Assembly: GCA_947632255.1 (NCBI GenBank)
Contig: CANROL010000011.1
Location: 1 to 16,000 of the forward strand
DNA from: an uncultured Bacilli bacterium
GTDB taxonomy: Bacteria > Bacillota_I > Bacilli_A > RF39 > UBA660
DNA length: 16,000 nt
Reading direction: 5' to 3'
A program made the translations under genes and the position numbers. This document shows positions 1 through 8,556 of the stretch, in pieces (within the stretch, counting starts at the first letter, position 1; the number at the start of each line of letters is the position of its first letter). The notes beneath the pieces are model-generated. The model ran no database searches. It worked only from the letters and a program-made list of their open reading frames with translations, and was not told where the DNA came from.

Positions 1-716
1 GGTAAAGGTGGGGTTCCCGGGTTTAGCATGTTAGTTTTTCCTGAACCATGTAATAAAGGTTCAATATTTACTTCATGACTTTTATATAATATTCCTATAC
101 CTTTAGGACCATATATTTTATGACCAGAGAAAGTAGCTAAATCAGTATCATGTAAATTTACACTTACTTTACCAACAGCTTGAGTCATATCAGAGTGAAA
201 AATAGTATTGGGATTTTCTTTTTTAATAATTTGTCTAATCATTTTAAGAGGTTGTCTAATACCTACTTCTGAATTTACAGCACAAATACTAACTAATATA
301 GTATCTGGTCTTATTAATTCTTTTAAATTATCAAAATCTATTAAACCTTCTTTATCATTTTCAACATAACTTATTTCAAAACCTATACTAGTTAAATAAT
401 CACATATTGCATAGATAGAAGGATGTTCTAATTTAGAAACAATTATATGTTCCCCTTTTTTATGATTTTTTAATGCTATACCTATTAAAGCTATATTATT
501 AGCTTCGGTAGCACCAGAAGTATAAGTTATTTCATCTTCATGAATATTAAATATTTCAGCGATTTGTTTAGTAGCACTATTCATTAAATTTTTACTTTTA
601 ACTCCTAGTTCATGTAAAGAATTAGGATTACCAAAGAAATCTTTACATGTTCTATTATATGTATCTAATACTTCAAAACCAACTGGAGTGGTGGCACTAT
701 AATCTAAATAAACCAT
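1..716 (-). CDS. Cysteine desulfurase-like class V aminotransferase (partial, C-terminus beyond window)
   Basis: PLP-dependent class V aminotransferase fold of the NifS/IscS group, which takes sulfur from cysteine for Fe-S clusters or tRNA thiolation. The first 238 residues are visible, starting at the ATG at 716. Seen: the N-terminal LDYSATTP motif, SGATEANN (67-74), the ring-stacking His in LEHPS (H98), the PLP-binding Asp and Gln in HSDMTQA (174-180), and the PLP lysine K200 in FSGHKIYGPKG. The later loop reads HGSGKTNMLNPGTPP (223-237), whereas family members usually have Gly-rich residues then an RSGT-like stretch, so the usual Arg is absent. The catalytic Cys loop lies beyond the window edge, so activity cannot be judged. 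It starts 14 bases after the ATP-grasp gene and is probably co-transcribed with it. A thiI gene often follows in Firmicutes but cannot be seen here. Confidence 0.85.
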   Translation of the reverse strand, partial: MVYLDYSATTPVGFEVLDTYNRTCKDFFGNPNSLHELGVKSKNLMNSATKQIAEIFNIHEDEITYTSGATEANNIALIGIALKNHKKGEHIIVSKLEHPSIYAICDYLTSIGFEISYVENDKEGLIDFDNLKELIRPDTILVSICAVNSEVGIRQPLKMIRQIIKKENPNTIFHSDMTQAVGKVSVNLHDTDLATFSGHKIYGPKGIGILYKSHEVNIEPLLHGSGKTNMLNPGTPPL

Positions 717-730
717 ATTTAACCTCTTTT

Positions 731-1735
731 CTATATTTTATAATGAGTATGTTCTTGCTTATTTATTTCCTCTAAAACATGACGCATTAAGTCTTTACGA
801 CCTCTTCTAGATGTTACTTGAACTATATCAAAACCAGGACGACGATTACCTTCTATTAAAGTACAACCTTCTTTAGTAACGGCAACATCCCAACCAACGA
901 CGTGAATATGTTCATTTACTTTAGAAGCTTCTAAAACTGTTTTTTTAACTATTTCCCAATTAGGTATTTTAAAGCCCGCGAATTTAATTTTACTTGTAGG
1001 ATGTTTTTCATAATGATTTAAGTTTTTGTCTATCGCATCCCCGATTAATTCACCAGTATTTAAATCAATTAAAACAGCCATGCCACCTTGATGGAAATTA
1101 TCAACACTAGCACCATTGCCAATTCTTAATGTAGCAAAAAGAACTTCACTGTGATCTTGATAATTAAAAGTTAAAATTCGAATAGTATTAACACTGTTAG
1201 AAGCAAATTCATTTAATTTAGGATGTTGGATAACATATTCTTCTAAAAATAAATTATTATCTTGTAATTCTTGATAAAAAGCATCAAGATCTTGAATATC
1301 TTTAGAATATAATTTATCTACACCACGACCACCTAAACCATCAACAGGTTTAATCATAAATTCTTTATTTTTCTTTAAAAAATGCTCTAATTCTTCTTTT
1401 GAACCTTGATAAAAGAAATCACGATCAATATATTTTTGAAAATTTTTTAAAAATTGAGGTTTAATAGTAAAAAATGTTTTATATTCACTAGGACTTACTA
1501 TTTCATAAAATTTATCTTGATCTTTAATAGAAGCATATTCTTTTATTTCATTTTGTTTTTTTAAATATAATTCATAATTTAAAAAATCACTATAACCAAA
1601 ACCATACTTAATAAAAGAAATCATAAATTTATTAAATAACTTTATTTTATTTATTTGTTTTTCTTTAGATATTTGATCTAACTTTTTTAGAAAATTATTT
1701 AAATTGCCTTTTAAGGCATAAGATACTATACCCAT
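731..1735 (-). CDS. Sugar-transfer-associated ATP-grasp enzyme
   Basis: A 334-residue protein resembling the ATP-grasp family found next to glycosyltransferases (sugar-transfer-associated ATP-grasp, PF14397-like). ATP-grasp enzymes join a carboxylate to an amine or thiol through an acyl-phosphate. Seen: the nucleotide-binding Gly-rich loop IKPVDGLGGRGV (about 128-139), the LFLEEYV segment, SVNTIRILTF, and the C-terminal metal/nucleotide motif EGNRRPGFDIVQ (about 297-308). I place the start at the ATG at 1735, because a possible GTG at 1744 lies inside the Shine-Dalgarno sequence AGGTGA. A consensus promoter lies immediately upstream (1753-1781), leaving a leader of only about ten bases. The upstream neighbour is a GT4 glycosyltransferase, so a role in decorating a cell-surface polymer is a reasonable inference; the substrate is unknown. 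Confidence 0.8.
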   Translation of the reverse strand: MGIVSYALKGNLNNFLKKLDQISKEKQINKIKLFNKFMISFIKYGFGYSDFLNYELYLKKQNEIKEYASIKDQDKFYEIVSPSEYKTFFTIKPQFLKNFQKYIDRDFFYQGSKEELEHFLKKNKEFMIKPVDGLGGRGVDKLYSKDIQDLDAFYQELQDNNLFLEEYVIQHPKLNEFASNSVNTIRILTFNYQDHSEVLFATLRIGNGASVDNFHQGGMAVLIDLNTGELIGDAIDKNLNHYEKHPTSKIKFAGFKIPNWEIVKKTVLEASKVNEHIHVVGWDVAVTKEGCTLIEGNRRPGFDIVQVTSRRGRKDLMRHVLEEINKQEHTHYKI

Positions 1736-1752
1736 ATCATTCACCTATTTTT

Positions 1753-1781
1753 ATTATAGCAAAGACCATTTTGCTTGACAA
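1753..1781 (-). promoter_or_regulatory. Sigma-A promoter for the ATP-grasp/desulfurase genes
   Basis: On the minus strand the -35 is TTGTCA (1776-1781), then 17 bases, then TATAAT (1753-1758). The expected start of transcription is about 1746, which places the ribosome site at the very 5' end of the message. Confidence 0.75.
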
Positions 1782-1785
1782 GATT

Positions 1786-2928
1786 TTAATTTTTATTTTC
1801 TAATATTTCTTCATATATTTTAAGAGCCATATTAGTTACATTAGAACTAGAAAATTTGTCAGCAATTTTTCTTAAATAAAGAGGATCATATTCTTTAATA
1901 TTTAAATACACTTCAATAATGGCACTTGCTAAGGCATCAACATCGTCTAAAGGAACTAGTTTGCCACATTTGTTATCTAAATATTCTTCAGGACCTAAAC
2001 ATCTAGTTGATACAACAGGCATACCACTTGCTAGAGCTTCAATACCAGGAATGCAAAATGTTTCTTTAATACTAGGAATTACAAAAATATTATTTTCTTT
2101 TAAAATATTAATAATTTCTTCTTTAGTTTTTCGACCAACAAAATTAATATAAGATGTTAAATTTAATTCTTGAGCAATATTTTGATAATAATCCATTAAA
2201 TATCCATCCCCGATTAAAGTTAAAGTAGCATTATAACCTTTATCTCTTATTATTTTTAAAGCTAAAATTAAATTTTCAATCTTTTTTCCTTTTCTAAAAG
2301 CCGAGATATTAACTATTTTTAAATCTTTAATAAGGGGACGTTTTATTTTTTTAAATTCAGTAGTATCAACTAAATTAGGTAAATAATAAGTTTTACTAGG
2401 AATATCTTTTAACATATATTTACTTACGGCACTAAAATAAGCATGTTTTAAAACAAACTCACCATATTCTTTATAATAACCATGAAAAAAATCAGAATAA
2501 TAAGAGGCATGTTCGGTGACTAAAACAGGTATATGATATTTTGCACCTAAAATAGTTGTGGCATAACCAGCTGGGATAGTAACTTCAGCATGTAAGATAT
2601 CTGGTTTAGGATTATTCTTTAAATATTTTTTAAAAGCTTTATCAAGAACTTTAATATATCTTTTTAATTGAAGTTTTTTATTTATTCTTTCTAAATTTAA
2701 CATTCTTTTTATATATACTTGGTAATTTTCTTCGCTAATTATTTCTTCTTTTTTCATAAATAAATATTTAAAAGGAGCATTTAGGCGAGCTCGTTCAATA
2801 AATAACATATTAACATGAATGTTAGGATTTTTAGCTAAAGCCGCAGCATATTCTTTGTGATAAATACCCATTAGTTTATCATCACCATTGGGATACCAAG
2901 AAGGAATTATTAAAATATTCATAAGCAT
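1786..2928 (-). CDS. GT4-family glycosyltransferase
   Basis: A 380-residue GT-B fold retaining glycosyltransferase of family GT4, which transfers a sugar from a nucleotide-sugar to a lipid or polysaccharide acceptor at the inner face of the membrane. Seen: an N-terminal IIPSWYPN motif followed by an acceptor-side GIYHKEYA; the mid-protein RKGKKIE segment typical of the donor-domain start; and the donor-binding E-x7-E motif as ETFCIPGIEALASGMPVV, with the first Glu followed by TFC rather than the usual GFG. Two in-frame ATGs, 2928 and 2922, share one AAAGGG ribosome site; the second has the more usual spacing. It lies 45 bases after ftsZ with the ftsZ terminator between, so expression may depend on read-through; no convincing promoter of its own is visible. 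Acceptor and sugar cannot be told. Confidence 0.88.
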   Translation of the reverse strand: MLMNILIIPSWYPNGDDKLMGIYHKEYAAALAKNPNIHVNMLFIERARLNAPFKYLFMKKEEIISEENYQVYIKRMLNLERINKKLQLKRYIKVLDKAFKKYLKNNPKPDILHAEVTIPAGYATTILGAKYHIPVLVTEHASYYSDFFHGYYKEYGEFVLKHAYFSAVSKYMLKDIPSKTYYLPNLVDTTEFKKIKRPLIKDLKIVNISAFRKGKKIENLILALKIIRDKGYNATLTLIGDGYLMDYYQNIAQELNLTSYINFVGRKTKEEIINILKENNIFVIPSIKETFCIPGIEALASGMPVVSTRCLGPEEYLDNKCGKLVPLDDVDALASAIIEVYLNIKEYDPLYLRKIADKFSSSNVTNMALKIYEEILENKN

Positions 2929-2947
2929 TTTACCCTTTCTTTATTTT

Positions 2948-2973
2948 AAAAAACTAATTATTGCTAATTAGTT

Positions 2974-2975
<2 letters not shown>
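2948..2975 (-). terminator. ftsZ terminator overlapping its stop codon
   Basis: Eleven-base-pair perfect stem (arms 2965-2975 and 2950-2960) with a 4-base loop, followed on the minus strand by a T-run. The ftsZ TAA stop (2974-2976) forms the start of the stem. Confidence 0.75.
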
Positions 2976-4050
<1,075 letters not shown>

Positions 4051-4065
4051 TTTGCACTCTCCTTT

Positions 4066-5310
4066 TTAATTATCAAAAAAATATCCAAATACTTTTCCTA
4101 AGATAGAATTCTCATTAATATTTACTTTTTTATGATTTCCACTTAATATTTCTAACTCATCACTATCAAATAAACAATATTCTTTATTTTGTAATTTTAA
4201 ACGATTATTATAATATTTAATAGTGCCAACACTGGTGCTAAATTTATTACTTCTAACACCTACACTATCTATTTTACCAAGAATTGTTGATTTAGTAAAG
4301 ACTTTATCTAGCAAAATATTAAAATCTCTTATTTCAGTCGTTCCTCCTGTTAGTAAAATATATTGAATATCTTTTTTAGTTAATAAATTTATTTGTTTTT
4401 TAACTAAGTTTAATATTTCTTCTAAACGACTTTCAATTATTTCACTTAAATCAACTTGATTAATAATTATTTTTTCCCCTAGACGATCTGTTAATTCGGC
4501 TTTTTCTTCAGCTTGAGCTAAATCATGAGATGCTAGACCTAAATTTTCTTTTAGTTCTTTAGCATCTTTTTTTGTTACTTTATAAACATAGGCAATATCA
4601 TTATCAACATTAGCGCCACCTAGTTCAATAACTTCGGCTTTAGTTAATATTCCTTTATTAAAGATAGATACGGTCGTGGTTTCTTCCCCAATATTTACAA
4701 TAGCACCAAAAGAAGAAGATAAAGTATCATTTCTATTGGCAGCATAATCACTCAAAGAAGTAGTAGTAAAATCTATTACTTTAACACCAATATTATCTAA
4801 GATATTTAAAAATTCTACAGCGTTAGCTTTAGGTATAGTTACTAAAGCAACTTTAGTAGTTAATTTATCAGCATTTAAATTAATAGGATTTTTAACTATT
4901 TCATCTTCATTTATTTTATATTGAATAGGAATTATGGTAATTAATTCTTGCGTTTTAGATATTTTACCATAACTAGAAGCTTCCATAGCTTTAATTAAAT
5001 CTTGATAATTGATAAAATGATCTTCACTAGTAATAGTCGTAGCCCCTTCACTAGTAATAACTTCCGTATTATATGCAGGTAAGCTTAAAACTACTTCTTT
5101 AATAGGAAGGCCAAGCATTTCTTCAGCTTTATGAAATGTTTCTTTTAAAGTTGTAATTAAAGCTTCATTGTTGATAATTAAACCTTTTTTTAGACCATGC
5201 GTAACAGTTTCTACAACACAAAGAATATTTAGAGAATTTTTAAGATATTCCCCAACGACTAATTTAATTTTACTACTTCCAATGTCTAAACTAGCAATTA
5301 TCTTACGCAT
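4066..5310 (-). CDS. ftsA: Cell division protein FtsA
   Basis: Actin-fold ATPase that tethers FtsZ filaments to the membrane. 414 residues, normal length. Seen: the phosphate-1 motif ASLDIGSSKIKLVVG at the N-terminus, an inserted 1C (SHS2) region in the first third containing LSLPAY, phosphate-2 and adenosine motifs (GAIVNIGEETTTVSIF and ILLTGGTTEI), and a C-terminal amphipathic membrane-targeting helix ending GKVFGYFFDN. The ATG at 5310 has AGGAGG eight bases upstream and a strong promoter at 5339-5367. It sits directly upstream of ftsZ as in most Firmicutes, but the gene upstream is not a recognisable ftsQ/divIB. Confidence 0.97.
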   Translation of the reverse strand: MRKIIASLDIGSSKIKLVVGEYLKNSLNILCVVETVTHGLKKGLIINNEALITTLKETFHKAEEMLGLPIKEVVLSLPAYNTEVITSEGATTITSEDHFINYQDLIKAMEASSYGKISKTQELITIIPIQYKINEDEIVKNPINLNADKLTTKVALVTIPKANAVEFLNILDNIGVKVIDFTTTSLSDYAANRNDTLSSSFGAIVNIGEETTTVSIFNKGILTKAEVIELGGANVDNDIAYVYKVTKKDAKELKENLGLASHDLAQAEEKAELTDRLGEKIIINQVDLSEIIESRLEEILNLVKKQINLLTKKDIQYILLTGGTTEIRDFNILLDKVFTKSTILGKIDSVGVRSNKFSTSVGTIKYYNNRLKLQNKEYCLFDSDELEILSGNHKKVNINENSILGKVFGYFFDN

Positions 5311-5338
5311 AATCGTAGCCTCCTATATTTATAAATAA

Positions 5339-5367
5339 ATTATACTTTAATTTTAAAATATTTGCAA
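5339..5367 (-). promoter_or_regulatory. Sigma-A promoter for ftsA-ftsZ
   Basis: On the minus strand TTGCAA (5362-5367), 17-base spacer, TATAAT (5339-5344), about 30 bases before the ftsA start. It would allow ftsA-ftsZ transcription independently of the 528-residue gene upstream. Confidence 0.75.
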
Positions 5368-5376
5368 TATTTAATA

Positions 5377-6963
5377 TTATTTTAATTTAACACTATAACT
5401 AATATTTCTAATTGTTATAATTGCTTTAATACTATCAGCATTAATAATATTATTATTAATTCTAAATACTAATTTATCTTGATAATTCTTAGGATTAGAT
5501 AATTTAACATTACTAGTATATTCTACATTATTTACAGTATATTTTATAGTCATAAAATCTTCAAAAAAGTTTTTATAATCATTAGAGGAATTCATATATT
5601 TACTATTTTTATCTAATGTTAAATCATAATCAATAACCATTAAAGTTTTATTTAAATCTTGACTTAAATTAATATATATATCATAAAGAGTATTATTAAC
5701 AGTATAAACATATCTATTAGTAAAACTATAATCTTTAATAGTTACTTTACTATTTAATAAATTAGTATTACTTAAATCAATAGGATTATTAAGATTAACA
5801 TTGTTAGTAACATTATTATTACTAACAGTAAGAGGATCTAAATTAATATGAATGTTAGTAACACCAATACCACCTAGAGAAGATGCACCATTATAGGCTT
5901 CAATTGCATATTCACTAGCTTTAATATCTTTAGAAAATTCATAAATTAAATAATAATCATTAGTACTATCTTTTTTAATAATATTACCAGTATAAATATT
6001 ACCAAAATCTTTAAAATAATTACCTAAAGTAACATTAGGAACTATTTTTTCATCACCTAAAGATAAAATAATATTACTATAATTTAAATCTCGATCTTGA
6101 TAACTATGATTAGTTATAGTCATATCTAGTATTAAATACATTCTACCATCTCTTATAGTTCGACCATTTAGGCCTATATCAGTTAAATAAGAATTATTTA
6201 TTTTAAAATTAATATAACCAAAATTAATATTATCAGTTTCGTTATATTCTTTATGATATACTTCTATATTTAAATATAAATATGTTCCTAAACCCCCAAT
6301 TAAAAAGATAAAAATAATCGTAAAAACAAATTTATTTTCTAAATAATAATATTTTAATTCTCTTAGAAATCTTCTTAAACTTCTTTTAGCTTTATAAGTA
6401 TCACTGTTAATAGATAATTCAAATTCTTCATTATCTTCAGTATCTATTTCTAAATTATCTAATTCACTTTTAAAATTAAAATGTTTAATATTAAAACCAA
6501 TACCTTTAATAAAACTAAATATTATATAAAAATATTCACTATAATATACTATAAAACATAAATCTCTTATTATATTAGCATAAGAATTACTTAAAGTACT
6601 TTCTTCAACCATATTAAAAATACTAATACTACCTGTGATTAAAAAGAAGATAATAATATAATATAAAATACCTATATTATACATTTTAGTATTTTTATCT
6701 TTTTTTTGTAAAACAAAACTTATTATTAGTAATATTAATATTATTGATACTACAGCAATATACATAAAGATATTAATATATTTACTTGATAAAGTAGATA
6801 TTAATGTACTATCATAAAAAGTATATTCATTTTGAACATAATTACTAAAAAAAAGATAAATATCTCTAGTTTTAATAATTAAATATATCATAGGTATTAA
6901 TAATAATAAATGAAATAATTTAATATGTTTAATGATAAAAGCATATGGTTTTTTTAAAATCAT
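5377..6963 (-). CDS. Five-helix membrane protein of unknown function with large outer domain, upstream of ftsA
   Basis: I do not recognise a family. 528 residues. Hydrophobic segments suggest five membrane helices at about 13-31, 64-85, 96-118, 131-153 and 212-232. A charged cytoplasmic stretch (about 155-211), acidic then Arg/Lys-rich, separates helix 4 from helix 5. The remaining ~295 residues after helix 5 are Asn/Thr/Tyr-rich with alternating hydrophobics, as expected for beta-sandwich domains outside the membrane. The start at 6963 has GGAGG eight bases upstream. The gene is immediately upstream of ftsA, where ftsQ/divIB often lies, but topology (five helices, not one) and sequence do not match that protein. 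A link to envelope or division is only suggested by position; the strong ftsA promoter in between weakens it. Confidence 0.8.
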   Translation of the reverse strand: MILKKPYAFIIKHIKLFHLLLLIPMIYLIIKTRDIYLFFSNYVQNEYTFYDSTLISTLSSKYINIFMYIAVVSIILILLIISFVLQKKDKNTKMYNIGILYYIIIFFLITGSISIFNMVEESTLSNSYANIIRDLCFIVYYSEYFYIIFSFIKGIGFNIKHFNFKSELDNLEIDTEDNEEFELSINSDTYKAKRSLRRFLRELKYYYLENKFVFTIIFIFLIGGLGTYLYLNIEVYHKEYNETDNINFGYINFKINNSYLTDIGLNGRTIRDGRMYLILDMTITNHSYQDRDLNYSNIILSLGDEKIVPNVTLGNYFKDFGNIYTGNIIKKDSTNDYYLIYEFSKDIKASEYAIEAYNGASSLGGIGVTNIHINLDPLTVSNNNVTNNVNLNNPIDLSNTNLLNSKVTIKDYSFTNRYVYTVNNTLYDIYINLSQDLNKTLMVIDYDLTLDKNSKYMNSSNDYKNFFEDFMTIKYTVNNVEYTSNVKLSNPKNYQDKLVFRINNNIINADSIKAIITIRNISYSVKLK

Positions 6964-6985
6964 TTATAAAACCTCCAAAAAATAC

Positions 6986-7014
6986 TTGACAAAATTTATC
7001 TTTTCGATTAATAT
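6986..7014 (+). promoter_or_regulatory. Promoter of a plus-strand small RNA
   Basis: TTGACA (6986-6991), 17-base spacer, TAATAT (7009-7014). It points away from the 528-residue membrane protein gene and has no plus-strand coding gene behind it. The predicted transcription start is about 7020-7022, exactly where the first hairpin begins. Confidence 0.65.
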
Positions 7015-7020
7015 AAACAT

Positions 7021-7118
7021 CACCAATTCACTTAAAGGCGAATTGGTGCTAGTATCACACTAGTCAACCCCTTTTTATTCTTTTAGAAGTTGTCTTCAGG
7101 GGGCAACTTCTTTTTTTT
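7021..7118 (+). ncRNA. Probable independent small RNA (~98 nt), family not recognised
   Basis: Three stem-loops follow the promoter. Hairpin 1 has a 9-bp perfect stem (7021-7029 with 7040-7048). Hairpin 2 has a 5-bp stem CTAGT/ACTAG (7049-7053 with 7059-7063) stacked directly on it. Then comes an unpaired pyrimidine-rich stretch containing CCCCTTTTT (7068-7076). Last is a terminator hairpin (7086-7110) with eight Ts. The terminator stem is extended by two G-U pairs that exist only if the plus strand is transcribed, which fixes the direction. The exposed CCCC-plus-U tract resembles the C-rich seed of Firmicute regulatory RNAs that pair with Shine-Dalgarno sequences; that role is inferred. No open reading frame of note lies in it. 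Confidence 0.65.
7086..7118 (+). terminator. Intrinsic terminator of the small RNA
   Basis: Stem GAAGTTGTCT / GGGCAACTTC with loop TCAGG, followed by eight Ts (7111-7118). Two of the ten pairs are G-U on the plus strand but A-C mismatches on the minus strand, and the minus strand lacks a T-run, so it serves the plus strand only. Confidence 0.8.
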
Positions 7119-7127
7119 ATGTTTTAT

Positions 7128-8474
7128 TTAATTTACAATATAAGGATTAGTAGAACTACCAGGATCACCTAAACCTGAACCAACAGTTAAAGAGACATAA
7201 GATTTTAGATAGACAGTTGGACGGGTGTTAAACCCAGGGTTTGCAATATTATAAGGCGCTTGGCCACCTTTGTTCACATAATGAACGTTACTACTTCCCT
7301 CATTGGGAGTCAACGTCCATGTCTCATTACTATCATATATCCAGTCTTTGTCTGAACAACCAGTATTATTATAATTATCTATAGTTTTAGTTCTATAGCA
7401 TGTATTATTTAAGGTAGCATAACCATAATCACTTAAGCTCATTAAGCCTACTTTATAATTATTAGTTGTTTTAATTCTTGTTTCATCTGTATATACTGTT
7501 TCTGTTGATTTATAAGATGTAGATGGTCCTATATTCCATTTAACACTGGCTATTTTATCTATTTCACTTATTGTATTTAGATATGTATTATTTAAATAAT
7601 TGTTTAACGTAGCTGGTCTTTCCCAATCTTTGGAATACGTTTCATCCCATGCCTTTGCTTCACTTTTTGTTCTAATTATTTTTATTAACTGTTCTGGTCC
7701 ATCTTCTGTTTCAACATTAAATACCCCTATTATCCGCCATTGTTCATTATTAAATCTTACATAGTTATTAGGATCTGGTCCTTCAAAGCGATATCCATTT
7801 TCATCTACTAAACAATTTTGGGCATCTTCTTCAGTTATTACATCTGAGGATACAGTGCATACATGGTTTGCTATTAAAGTTGCTGCCGTTAGTGGTTTTT
7901 CTGTTAATTGTACATCAACATCACCATTAAATTCAGCATTGGCATTATGATTTTGATCTTGATTGGTTTCTTTATATTCTATTTCTAATGTATATGTGTA
8001 TGTTGTTGTTTTATCTACTGTTTTGGTTTCGATGGCTAATGTTACTTTGCCACTTTCTTTGCCTGTTAAATCACCTTTTCCTATTTCTTTTCCATTTTGA
8101 TCTTTTAGGATATAAGTTAATTCTTGAGCATTTTGTGCACATATATTATTTTGATCGTTGTATGTTTCTTCATTACATTTCTTAAATGTATTTTTTGTTA
8201 TATTTAGATATATGCCATATGTTGCTTCATTAAAGTCTGTTCCTGGTTCTATGGTGACTGATATATCCTTAGTTAGTTTATCACCTGGTTTGGCTAAGGG
8301 TTTAGTTACTCTATCTTTGGCATCATAAGTTATTTTTAAAGTTTTGGCAGTATTAGATGTTACGGAACCTCCTGTACCTGTAGCGTTTGTTTGAACTAAA
8401 AAATAAGCAAAAGTTGTTCCAATAGTTAAGACTAATAAGATAGCTACTAAGATTAATAAATTTTTATTCTTCAT
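7128..8474 (-). CDS. Secreted/anchored surface protein with SipW-type signal and C-terminal DUF6273-like domain
   Basis: 448 residues. The N-terminus has Lys residues, a hydrophobic segment (about 6-24), and TFAYF, which resembles the SipW-dependent signal peptides of TasA/camelysin-like exported proteins. Residues ~35-190 form a Thr/Lys-rich region with alternating hydrophobics, probably beta-sandwich. From about residue 230 the motif RFNNEQWRIIGV begins a domain ending in NTRPTVYLKS and a Gly/Ser-rich GDPGSSTNPYIV, a pattern I associate with DUF6273-type surface domains of gut Firmicutes. Cys pairs in both halves could form disulfides. No LPxTG anchor is visible. A strong promoter (8501-8529) and AGAGG six bases before the ATG support the start. 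It is monocistronic and convergent with the small RNA at 7021-7118; no minus-strand terminator is evident. Role unknown. Confidence 0.75.
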   Translation of the reverse strand: MKNKNLLILVAILLVLTIGTTFAYFLVQTNATGTGGSVTSNTAKTLKITYDAKDRVTKPLAKPGDKLTKDISVTIEPGTDFNEATYGIYLNITKNTFKKCNEETYNDQNNICAQNAQELTYILKDQNGKEIGKGDLTGKESGKVTLAIETKTVDKTTTYTYTLEIEYKETNQDQNHNANAEFNGDVDVQLTEKPLTAATLIANHVCTVSSDVITEEDAQNCLVDENGYRFEGPDPNNYVRFNNEQWRIIGVFNVETEDGPEQLIKIIRTKSEAKAWDETYSKDWERPATLNNYLNNTYLNTISEIDKIASVKWNIGPSTSYKSTETVYTDETRIKTTNNYKVGLMSLSDYGYATLNNTCYRTKTIDNYNNTGCSDKDWIYDSNETWTLTPNEGSSNVHYVNKGGQAPYNIANPGFNTRPTVYLKSYVSLTVGSGLGDPGSSTNPYIVN

Positions 8475-8500
8475 ATTTATCCTCTTTCTACTATATATAA

Positions 8501-8529
8501 ATTATAGCTTATAAATTAGTTAATAGCAA
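8501..8529 (-). promoter_or_regulatory. Sigma-A promoter of the surface protein gene
   Basis: Minus strand TTGCTA (8524-8529), 17-base spacer, consensus TATAAT (8501-8506), about 26 bases before the ATG at 8474. Confidence 0.75.
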
Positions 8530-8531
8530 GT

Positions 8532-8556
8532 AAAAAAGTTAGAATTACCTAACTTT
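8532..8556 (-). terminator. thrS terminator with the stop codon in its loop
   Basis: Eight-base-pair stem (8535-8542 with 8549-8556), six-base loop, then a T-run on the minus strand. The thrS TAA stop (8545-8547) lies in the loop, and the last codons form one arm. Confidence 0.8.

Noticed and set aside
1759..1785. GCAAA/TTTGC hairpin after the GT4 gene as a terminator
   Set aside because: The stem is only 5 bp without a T-run and coincides with the next gene's promoter.
7021..7118. Small RNA as a tracrRNA or part of a CRISPR system
   Set aside because: No repeat array, no Cas gene and no anti-repeat are visible in the window.
7988..8185. Plus-strand reading frame inside the surface protein gene
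   Set aside because: It is Leu/Phe/Cys-rich antisense of Lys/Glu/Thr codons, with no ribosome site or promoter.
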